Source: UBA4124 sp052034745 (GTDB lineage: Bacteria; Patescibacteriota; Minisyncoccia; Phycocordibacterales; UBA9973). From it: DNA of 5,025 nucleotides. Numbering within the stretch: the first letter of the stretch is position 1; every line of letters starts with the position of its first letter. Shown one piece after another: positions 1 to 5,025 of the stretch. The stretch lies in the NCBI GenBank assembly GCA_052034745.1, contig JBPOIF010000027.1:1-5025 (forward strand). Reading direction: 5' to 3'. The translations under genes and the position numbers were made by a program. Below the pieces are notes generated by a model, which made no database searches, had not been told where the DNA came from, and saw nothing but the letters and a program-made list of their open reading frames with translations.

Positions 1-300
1 CTCGATGAGGCACTTGCGGCAGTTGAACGAGGAGAGCCAATCTCAAGTACTTTCAAGTCACATCTCGTACTCTACCCCGTGATGGTGGGAGAGATGATGG
101 AGGTAGGGGAAGAGACAGGAAAGATGACGTCGATGCTCAGTGATATCGCGACTTTTTATGAAAATGAAGTTGATGCAAAGACAAAGGACTTGTCGACCAT
201 CATTGAACCAGTACTGATGATATTTATCGGTGCTGGGGTTGGATTTTTTGCGGTGTCGATGCTCTCTCCGATGTATTCGATTATGGATTCGATCAACTAG
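1..300 (+). CDS. pilC: Type IV pilus inner-membrane platform protein PilC (GspF family), C-terminal fragment
   Basis: This is the last 99 residues of a PilC/GspF-family protein; the 5' part lies outside the window and the frame is open from base 1 to the TAG at 298-300. PilC is the polytopic inner-membrane platform on which the PilB/PilT ATPases act to add or remove pilin subunits. The fragment shows the hallmarks of the second T2SSF domain: a P-V-M-V-G-E-M run (residues 26-32), the near-invariant V-G-E-E-T-G motif (35-40), a helix with F-Y-E-N-E-V-D (52-58), I-E-P (68-70) leading into the last membrane segment (about 70-88), and a terminal P-M-Y-S-I-M-D (90-96). The end is a normal full-length C-terminus, so there is no sign of truncation apart from the window edge. 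The next gene starts 5 nt after the stop, so the two are probably cotranscribed and perhaps translationally coupled. GspF of a type II secretion system is the alternative name, but no secretin or other T2SS part is visible. Confidence 0.93.
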   Translation, partial: LDEALAAVERGEPISSTFKSHLVLYPVMVGEMMEVGEETGKMTSMLSDIATFYENEVDAKTKDLSTIIEPVLMIFIGAGVGFFAVSMLSPMYSIMDSIN

Positions 301-305
301 CAGAA

Positions 306-2096
306 ATGCGCAATACGTTTTTACAACAAAAAGGACTGACATTGATTGAGACACTTGTTGCTTCGGCAATCTTTGTGACGCTTTCTATTTCGATTTATCA
401 ACTGTACGCAGGGGTCTTTTCTCTATCGGCCAAAATACGCGTCAAAACGATCTTGAGTGAAGTTGCCGGAGAGCAGTTCGAATTTATCCGCAATCTCGCC
501 TATAGCAACGTAGGGACTGTTGCAGGGATCCCCAATGGAATCATCGACCCGAGTCAAACAGTTACCAAAAACGGCCTTGTTTTTGAGGTGGTAACGACCA
601 TACGCAACATCGATGACCCTGCAGATGGGACTCTCGGAGGGATTCCAAACGATCTTTCTCCTGGGGACAAAAAGCTCGTGGCGATAGAAGTAACCTGTAC
701 CTCGTGCAGTGAGACAACGAGCCTGTCATACACGAGTGTTGTCGCTCCAAAAAATCTAGAAACAGAAAACGGCAATGGAGCACTCGTGATCCGAGCAATT
801 GATGCAAACGGGCAACCGGTCGCAGGTGCCGAGGTGCATATTGTAAACTCATCGACCACACCCGCAATCGACATCAACGATGTGACAGGGGTAAATGGTG
901 TGCTCACTATCGTGGATGCACCGCCGGCAACGCAGACATATGAAGTCACTGTGACAAAAGATGCGCACTCCACGGAGCAAACATACCTTCCTGGTGATGC
1001 CGCAAATCCAAATCCAATAAAACCCCACATCACTGTTGCTGCAAATACTATCTCGCAAGCAACCTTTTCGATTGATCATCTCTCTACCTTTGATATCGTG
1101 ACACAGTCAGCGATGTGTAGTCCGCTCGGAAGTATCTCGGGAACACTTTCAGGCACAAAGTTGATTGGGACGGGTCCTGATATTCTCAAACATCAAATCC
1201 CTTTTACTACCAATAGCGGGGGGACAAAGACGCTCTCCTCTATCGAATGGGATACGTATAGTTTGTCTCTCTCAGGAAGTCTTTATGACATCCTTGGAAC
1301 TGATCCTATTGCACCCCTTGTTGTTCCACCAGAGTCAACACAGACCCTCACGATTACGCTTGGAGCAAACGACCCAAACCGGCTCGTGGTTGGGGTGGTT
1401 GATACTGCGGGGCTTCCTGTTGCAGACGCTTTTGTTTCAATCACAGGACCATCCGGGACGTTCGACGACACAACAAATATAGGTTCAATAACGCAGACCG
1501 ATTGGGCAGGTGGTGGAGGCCAGCTCACGGTGGGTGATTGGACGAAGTTTTATTCGAGTAGTAATGTCGCCTTTCTGTCTTCGGGAGAGCTTACGCTTGC
1601 ACAGTCAGGCGCATATCTCCCGTCGGGAGAGCTCGTCTCGTCAGTCATTGATCTTGGAGAAGGTGCGAACTTGAGACAGCTCACCTGGCTTCCTGGAACG
1701 CAGCCAGTCGGCGCTGGTGTTACTTCTGTTCGGTTTCAGATTGCATCTGCCACAACAAATGATGATCTCACTGTGTGGAGCTTTGTTGGACCAGATGGAA
1801 CAGCGGCGACATACTACAGCTCACCAACTTCAAATATCAGTGCGACGCATGATGGCCATCGTTATATAAAATACAAACTGTTGCTCTCTACTGAAGATAC
1901 GAGTGTCACTCCTCAGATCAATGATGTCTCTATTACGTACGCATCAGGATGTCTTCCACCAGGGCAGGTCCACTTCGGAGGACTTTCAGATGGTCAGTAT
2001 CATGCGACAGTTTCAAAAACAGGCTTTCAAACAACCGAAAAAGACATTACAATATCGGGAGATACTCATGACACGATCACAATCAATCCAGAATAG
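306..2096 (+). CDS. Large modular minor pilin (PilV/GspI-like N-terminus) with carboxypeptidase-regulatory-like and beta-sandwich ectodomain
   Basis: A 596-residue prepilin-like protein. The N-terminus has a short basic leader ending Q-Q-K-G (residues 7-10), the prepilin peptidase site G10/L11, Glu15 at mature position +5, and a hydrophobic helix to about residue 34; the L-I-E-T-L-V-A wording is typical of PilV/GspI. A pilin-like segment with C131-x-x-C134 ends near P148-K-N-L-E. Residues about 157-229 (A-x-D-A-N-G-Q-P-V-A-G-A-E-V) resemble a carboxypeptidase-regulatory-like (CarboxypepD_reg, transthyretin-type) beta-sandwich. Residues about 270-355 form another beta-rich module containing E314-W-D-T-Y. 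Residues 359-386 begin a second regulatory-like domain (V-D-T-A-G-L-P-V-A-D-A) whose remainder seems to resume at about 549-586. Between them, residues about 395-547 look like an inserted discoidin/LamG-like sandwich. Typical PilV/GspI proteins are only about 120-200 residues, so the ectodomain is greatly enlarged. The protein probably sits at or near the pilus tip as an adhesin; that role is inferred. No clear Shine-Dalgarno precedes the ATG, which lies 5 nt after pilC. Confidence 0.85.
   Translation: MRNTFLQQKGLTLIETLVASAIFVTLSISIYQLYAGVFSLSAKIRVKTILSEVAGEQFEFIRNLAYSNVGTVAGIPNGIIDPSQTVTKNGLVFEVVTTIRNIDDPADGTLGGIPNDLSPGDKKLVAIEVTCTSCSETTSLSYTSVVAPKNLETENGNGALVIRAIDANGQPVAGAEVHIVNSSTTPAIDINDVTGVNGVLTIVDAPPATQTYEVTVTKDAHSTEQTYLPGDAANPNPIKPHITVAANTISQATFSIDHLSTFDIVTQSAMCSPLGSISGTLSGTKLIGTGPDILKHQIPFTTNSGGTKTLSSIEWDTYSLSLSGSLYDILGTDPIAPLVVPPESTQTLTITLGANDPNRLVVGVVDTAGLPVADAFVSITGPSGTFDDTTNIGSITQTDWAGGGGQLTVGDWTKFYSSSNVAFLSSGELTLAQSGAYLPSGELVSSVIDLGEGANLRQLTWLPGTQPVGAGVTSVRFQIASATTNDDLTVWSFVGPDGTAATYYSSPTSNISATHDGHRYIKYKLLLSTEDTSVTPQINDVSITYASGCLPPGQVHFGGLSDGQYHATVSKTGFQTTEKDITISGDTHDTITINPE
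2057..2061 (+). promoter_or_regulatory. Shine-Dalgarno-like GGGAG for the gene starting at 2068
   Basis: GGGAG lies 6 nt before the ATG at 2068, inside the coding sequence of the upstream gene. It is the only convincing purine-rich ribosome binding site before any start in this window. It supports the start that overlaps the preceding gene. This start also gives a sensible 11-residue prepilin leader, and no other in-frame ATG lies between it and the cleavage site. Confidence 0.6.
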
Positions 2097-2694
2097 AGGA
2101 TTCACGCTTGTCGAGATGGTAGTGACTGTTTCGATAGCGACGGTTATCTTTCTCATCATTGGCAAATTTCAAAGCGATGTTTTTTCTTTTAATCAGATTT
2201 TTTCTGGTGCATTTTCAACGAGTGACCAAGCACAGAAACTTCTTCGCCCGATGACTGCCGAGATTCGCTCTGCAAGTCAAAGTTCCAACGGTGCGTACCC
2301 ACTGAGTGCTTTTGCAGCAAACGATTTCTCTTTTTATAGCGATATCGACAACAATGGAGCAAAAGACCTTGTGAGATATTACCTCTCAGGGACGACGGTA
2401 TACAAAGAAGTGACTCCTCCGACAGGAGCTCCTGCGGTGTACAATGCTGCAAACAAAAAAGTGACCACCTTTATGACGGGGGTGCGCAATGGTTCGACAG
2501 GGGTCGGACTCTTCCAATATTATTCTTCGGCACACACTGGGGGTACCACAGGGCAGATCGTCCCAGGAACAGGGAGTATAGAAAATATCCGATTGATCCG
2601 AATCACTTTTACGATTGACGCCGATGTAAACAAGCCACCAAGTGCAACAGATGTCACCACGCTGGTATCGATTCGTAATCTCAAACAACAATAA
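2068..2694 (+). CDS. Minor pilin / pseudopilin, GspJ/PilW-like
   Basis: A 208-residue prepilin-like protein. The leader is M-T-R-S-Q-S-I-Q-N-R-G; prepilin peptidase would cut between G11 and F12, leaving the classic F-T-L-V-E with Glu16 at mature position +5, followed by a hydrophobic helix to about residue 33. After the helix comes a helical stretch with L-L-R-P-M-T-A-E-I-R-S-A (58-69), typical of GspJ/PilW. Then comes a beta-rich globular part including F-Y-S-D-I-D-N-N-G (88-96) and V-R-Y-Y-L-S-G (102-108), a wording common in PilW/GspJ-type proteins. The frame is open further upstream, but longer starts would put about 55 unrelated residues before the leader, so the ATG at 2068 is preferred. 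It overlaps the preceding gene by 29 nt and ends 2 nt before the next, so the three prepilin genes are tightly linked. Its role in the pilus tip or in assembly initiation is inferred from the family. The C-terminal part contains no cysteine and has no clear adhesive domain. Confidence 0.85.
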   Translation: MTRSQSIQNRGFTLVEMVVTVSIATVIFLIIGKFQSDVFSFNQIFSGAFSTSDQAQKLLRPMTAEIRSASQSSNGAYPLSAFAANDFSFYSDIDNNGAKDLVRYYLSGTTVYKEVTPPTGAPAVYNAANKKVTTFMTGVRNGSTGVGLFQYYSSAHTGGTTGQIVPGTGSIENIRLIRITFTIDADVNKPPSATDVTTLVSIRNLKQQ

Positions 2695-2696
2695 CT

Positions 2697-4151
2697 ATGC
2701 AGTACTTTAATTCCCGCAACAAACAAAAAGGTTTTATGCTCATCGGGGTACTCGTTTTCTCGGCGATTGCGGTTATTATTGTGACTGCGTTTGTCACATG
2801 GGGTCAGTCGAGCATTAGACTCTCTCGCAGAGTGCTGGCACGAGAGCAGGCGCTCGATGTTGCTGAGGCAGGCATTGAGCATGCACGGTGGTATCTTGCT
2901 CATTTTCAGGATGATTACACGCTCGGCAACGTTGGGGCAGGTCCATATGCCTATGTGTTCAATGATAAAGACGGCAATCGTATAGGCGAGTACAACATCA
3001 CTATCACACCGCCGTCATCAGGGTCGACATTGGTAGGGATCCGTTCGCAAGGTGTCATCGATAGTGACCCTTTTGCTGACCGTACCATTAATGTACAGAT
3101 CGCAATACCATCGTTTGCAAAGTATGCGGTTGTTGCAAATGACAGCATGCGTTTTGGTGAGGGGACGATCACCTACGGACCGATTCATTCAAACGGAGGT
3201 ATCCGTTTTGATGGGCTTGCATACAACAAGATTACGAGCTCTCTTGCATCGTATGATGACCCTGACCACACAGGAAACAAAGAGTTTGGTGTGCATACCC
3301 ACCTTGATACCAACGGCAACGTCAATAGTACGTTTCGCGCAGCAGAAGCACCTCCTGCAACAATGCAAACAAGAACTGATGTCTTTAAGGCAGGGCGAGA
3401 ATTTCCAGTGCCTGCGGTTGATTTCTCAGGTATCACGACCGATCTTGCTACTATCAAGTCACAAGCGCAGGCATCGGGACGGTATTTTGCAGCATCGGGA
3501 TCGATCGGGTACCTCATGGTGCTCAAAACAAACGACACCTTTGATGTTTATCGAGTAACAAGTCTCGTTGCGGTGCCAAACAACTGTGATTCAAATGGAG
3601 AAGCAGGGTGGGGAACATGGAGCGTCAATAACAAGACACTCCTTGGCAACTACGCGATCCCTGCAAACGGACTCGTATTTTTTGAAGACCATGTATGGGT
3701 TGAAGGGACGATAAATACAGCACGAGTGACAATTGGTGCGGCAACATTTCCTGACAACACCAACACACGAAAGAGCATCACGATCAATAACAACCTTTTG
3801 TATACAAACAAAGACGGGCAAGATGTCATTGCACTGATTGCACAAAACAATATCAACGTGGGGATGGTGTCTCAGACTATTCTTGAGATTGATGCAGCAC
3901 TGATTGCTCAAAATGGTCGTATCGGACGCTATTACTATGAGGCAAGTTGTTCTGTCTATGAAAACAGAGATACCATCACGCTCTACGGGATGCTCGCAAC
4001 AAGTAAGCGCTACGGATTTGCTTATACCGACGGGACAGGGTATGAAAATCGTATCATTACCTACGATACGAACCTTCTCTACGCGCCACCACCAAACTTC
4101 CCACTTGCCGCTGATAACTACCAGATCATTTCTTGGGAAGAAATAGAATAA
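2697..4151 (+). CDS. Large GspK/PilX-like minor pilin with beta-rich ectodomain
   Basis: A 484-residue membrane-anchored prepilin-like protein. The leader ends K-Q-K-G (residues 9-12), with the predicted cut at G12/F13 and a hydrophobic helix to about 34. Mature position +5 is Gly17 instead of the usual Glu, as in GspK and many PilX proteins. The next segment, A-L-D-V-A-E-A-G-I-E-H-A (52-63), is the characteristic PilX/GspK N-terminal helix motif. The ectodomain has a distinctive block, Y160-G-P-I-H-S-N-G-G-I-R-F-D-G, followed by a conserved-looking Y-D-D-P-D-H-T-G (186-193). A long run of short hydrophobic/Asn-Gly beta segments (about 325-412) may form a stacked-strand or beta-helix-like fold. 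The protein closes with Y475-x-x-x-x-W480-E-E. There are only two cysteines, C297 and C418, which could pair. It is larger than ordinary PilX or GspK. The start is 2 nt after the previous stop with no Shine-Dalgarno, which suggests translational coupling. The globular part is not assigned to a named function. Confidence 0.82.
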   Translation: MQYFNSRNKQKGFMLIGVLVFSAIAVIIVTAFVTWGQSSIRLSRRVLAREQALDVAEAGIEHARWYLAHFQDDYTLGNVGAGPYAYVFNDKDGNRIGEYNITITPPSSGSTLVGIRSQGVIDSDPFADRTINVQIAIPSFAKYAVVANDSMRFGEGTITYGPIHSNGGIRFDGLAYNKITSSLASYDDPDHTGNKEFGVHTHLDTNGNVNSTFRAAEAPPATMQTRTDVFKAGREFPVPAVDFSGITTDLATIKSQAQASGRYFAASGSIGYLMVLKTNDTFDVYRVTSLVAVPNNCDSNGEAGWGTWSVNNKTLLGNYAIPANGLVFFEDHVWVEGTINTARVTIGAATFPDNTNTRKSITINNNLLYTNKDGQDVIALIAQNNINVGMVSQTILEIDAALIAQNGRIGRYYYEASCSVYENRDTITLYGMLATSKRYGFAYTDGTGYENRIITYDTNLLYAPPPNFPLAADNYQIISWEEIE

Positions 4152-4186
4152 CAAAAAAACGCTGAATATTTCAGCGTTTTTTTGTT
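4150..4186 (+). terminator. Rho-independent terminator, probably bidirectional
   Basis: A perfect inverted repeat: 17-nt arms AACAAAAAAACGCTGAA and TTCAGCGTTTTTTTGTT around the 3-nt loop TAT. The core CGCTGAA/TTCAGCG is flanked by a 7-nt A-tract on the left and a 7-nt T-tract on the right, so it can stop transcription from either strand. The left arm begins inside the TAA stop codon of the GspK/PilX-like gene. It marks the end of the pilus operon and insulates it from tpiA. Confidence 0.92.
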
Positions 4187-4195
4187 GCCGCGGCA
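4186..4195. repeat. 10-bp GC-rich palindrome between terminator and tpiA promoter
   Basis: TGCCGCGGCA is a perfect 10-bp palindrome in an otherwise AT-rich spacer. With a standard 17-bp spacing from the -10 at 4211, the -35 hexamer would fall at 4188-4193, in the middle of this palindrome. It could be an operator for tpiA or a chance sequence; nothing else in the window repeats it. Confidence 0.35.
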
Positions 4196-4207
4196 GCTTT
4201 TTCGCTA

Positions 4208-4216
4208 TGGTATACT
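4208..4216 (+). promoter_or_regulatory. Extended -10 promoter for tpiA, implying a leaderless transcript
   Basis: TGGTATACT matches the extended -10 consensus TGnTATAAT with one mismatch in the hexamer (TATACT at 4211-4216). No good -35 is present; TTGCCG at 4185-4190 is the nearest candidate but is 20 bp away. Extended -10 promoters commonly work with a weak -35. The hexamer ends 7 bp before the tpiA ATG at 4224, so transcription should start at or within a base or two of the start codon. This agrees with the absence of a Shine-Dalgarno sequence. Confidence 0.65.
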
Positions 4217-4223
4217 CATCGTT

Positions 4224-4976
4224 ATGATACTCCTTGTTGGAAATTGGAAAACAGCACCAGAAAAGACAAGTGACGCCTCCTCACTTTCTCGAACAGCACT
4301 TGCGCTTACAAAAAAATATAAAAAACAGATCGAAATCGTCGTTTGCCCCTCTTTTGTACACCTCGTTCCTGTTGTAAAAATCTCAAAAGCACTCAAGGTC
4401 GGAGCTCAGACAGCAGCACCTTCTCATGACGGCGCACAGACAGGGCTTTGTAGTGTCGGACAACTTCGATCGCTCGGGGTGTCCTATGTGATTGTGGGGC
4501 ATAGTGAATCTCGTGCTCGTGGCGAGACAAATGCAACGACGGCCGAGATCGTCAGTCGTGTATTTGAAAAGAAACTCATCCCGATTCTTTGTGTCGGGGA
4601 ACGTGAGAGAGATGCCCATGGATGGTACCTGAGCGAAGTAAAAGACCAGATAGAAACTGCTCTTGCGGGTATCTCAAAAGCGTCTCTCAAACAGCTCGTC
4701 ATCGCATATGAACCCGTCTGGGCGATTGGCGCTCATGCGACACGTGAAGCTACTCCTAGTGAATCGCTTGAGATGATCATTTATATCCGAAAGATTATTA
4801 CCGATATGTTTGGATCAAGAGCAGGCGATACGATTCGCATCCTCTACGGAGGTTCGGTAAACGAAAAAAATGCTCGCCAGTTTATCATTGATGGAGGTGC
4901 TGATGGACTCCTTGTGGGGAGAGTGAGTCTCGATGCAAAACGGTTTGCCACACTTGCTGGATCACTTATCAAATAA
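4224..4976 (+). CDS. tpiA: Triosephosphate isomerase
   Basis: A 250-residue cytosolic enzyme that interconverts dihydroxyacetone phosphate and glyceraldehyde 3-phosphate in glycolysis; the length is typical for the family. The signature residues are present in order: G6-N7-W8-K9 (substrate Asn and Lys), G60-A-Q, G70-A-Q-T-G, V-G-H93-S-E95 (catalytic His), I-L-C-V-G-E (121-126), A-Y-E163-P-V-W-A-I-G (catalytic Glu and start of flexible loop 6), L-Y-G-G-S (207-211) and D-G-L-L-V-G (227-232). Departures from common sequences are Leu75 where T-G-E is usual, Ser96 in the H-S-E-R-R motif, A170-H-A-T in place of T-G-K-T in loop 6, and Arg233 in place of the second Gly of V-G-G-A-S. The ATG at 4224 puts the first beta strand (I-L-L-V-G-N-W-K) at the N-terminus as expected; a longer TTG start at 4182 would begin inside the terminator and is rejected. 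No Shine-Dalgarno precedes it. It is the first gene of a new unit. Confidence 0.97.
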   Translation: MILLVGNWKTAPEKTSDASSLSRTALALTKKYKKQIEIVVCPSFVHLVPVVKISKALKVGAQTAAPSHDGAQTGLCSVGQLRSLGVSYVIVGHSESRARGETNATTAEIVSRVFEKKLIPILCVGERERDAHGWYLSEVKDQIETALAGISKASLKQLVIAYEPVWAIGAHATREATPSESLEMIIYIRKIITDMFGSRAGDTIRILYGGSVNEKNARQFIIDGGADGLLVGRVSLDAKRFATLAGSLIK

Positions 4977-4990
4977 CGTTTATTTCTCAT

Positions 4991-5025
4991 ATGAAACTAC
5001 TGTCTGCTGCAACTGATTTGAAAGG
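4991..5025 (+). CDS. N-terminus of a protein, possibly phosphoglycerate kinase (3' truncated by window)
   Basis: Only 12 residues are visible: M-K-L-L-S-A-A-T-D-L-K-G. The ATG is 14 nt after the tpiA stop, with no Shine-Dalgarno and no convincing -10 of its own, so it is probably cotranscribed with tpiA. Phosphoglycerate kinases often begin with M-K-L and a D-L-K-G-K-R-V-L-x-R-V-D-F-N stretch, and pgk is a frequent neighbour of tpiA. The assignment rests on that short resemblance plus context, so the product is tentative; the reading frame itself is likely to be real. Confidence 0.5.
   Translation, partial: MKLLSAATDLK

Noticed and set aside
554..1033. A 159-codon open frame on the minus strand within the large minor pilin gene
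   Set aside because: The plus-strand protein has clear domains across the same bases. The reverse frame has no domain signs and no start signal.
1581..1633. Direct repeat TCGGGAGAGCT, two copies 42 nt apart and in the same frame
   Set aside because: Both copies encode S-G-E-L at neighbouring beta strands of one domain. An 11-nt repeat within a coding region is explained by the protein motif and does not indicate a mobile or regulatory element.
1903..2067. Upstream extension of the GspJ/PilW-like gene to an ATG at 1903
   Set aside because: It would place about 55 unrelated residues before a normal 11-residue prepilin leader and overlap the preceding gene by almost 200 nt. The GGGAG before 2068 supports the shorter form.
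3591..4154. A 187-codon open frame on the minus strand opposite the GspK/PilX-like gene
   Set aside because: It lies entirely against a well-supported coding gene, its predicted protein has no recognisable motif, and it starts inside the terminator hairpin. It is best explained as a codon-usage shadow.
4182..4223. Longer tpiA with a TTG start at 4182
   Set aside because: It would begin in the T-tract of the terminator and add 14 residues before the conserved first strand of the isomerase. The ATG at 4224 gives the expected N-terminus.
4207..4227. A 6-codon upstream frame (M-V-Y-S-S-L, stop) that overlaps the tpiA start as ATGA
   Set aside because: It overlaps the -10 promoter element itself. 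If transcription starts near 4224, as the promoter predicts, it is not in the mRNA.

Overview
The window looks like ordinary chromosomal DNA of a Patescibacteria (Candidate Phyla Radiation) bacterium, probably of the Parcubacteria-like group. This is a judgement from protein style, not from a marker gene. The pilin-anchored ectodomains, the wording of the triosephosphate isomerase, the near absence of Shine-Dalgarno sequences and the very tight packing all fit that group. All four complete reading frames end in TAA or TAG and use the standard code. I see no mobile element, CRISPR array, tRNA or rRNA.

Region 1 (1-4151) is a plus-strand type IV pilus operon. It begins with the C-terminal end of the inner-membrane platform protein PilC. 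Three proteins with class III (prepilin-type) signal segments follow with almost no spacing: 5 nt, a 29-nt overlap, then 2 nt. Their order and N-termini match the minor (pseudo)pilin series GspI-GspJ-GspK, also called PilV-PilW-PilX. The I/V-like protein is 596 residues and carries a modular beta-sandwich ectodomain. The J/W-like protein is 208 residues. The K/X-like protein is 484 residues, lacks the Glu at mature position 5, and carries a large beta-rich ectodomain. The simplest reading is a pilus-tip or initiation complex that displays large surface domains, plausibly for attachment to a host cell or surface. No major pilin, PilB, PilT or PilD is visible here.

Region 2 (4152-4223) is a 72-nt intergenic spacer. 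It holds a 17-bp perfect hairpin with A- and T-tracts (probably a two-way terminator), a 10-bp GC-rich palindrome where a -35 box would be expected, and an extended -10 promoter only 7 bp before the next start codon. That spacing implies a leaderless transcript.

Region 3 (4224-5025) starts a central-carbon unit. It has a complete triosephosphate isomerase (tpiA) and then, 14 nt later, the first 12 codons of a gene whose N-terminus resembles phosphoglycerate kinase. The terminator-promoter spacer therefore separates a surface-appendage operon from a glycolytic operon.

The points most worth a second look are the adhesin-like minor pilin with an apparent domain nested inside another domain, the I-J-K-like tip set, the leaderless tpiA promoter, and the isomerase's paired substitutions at a normally conserved subunit-interface pair.
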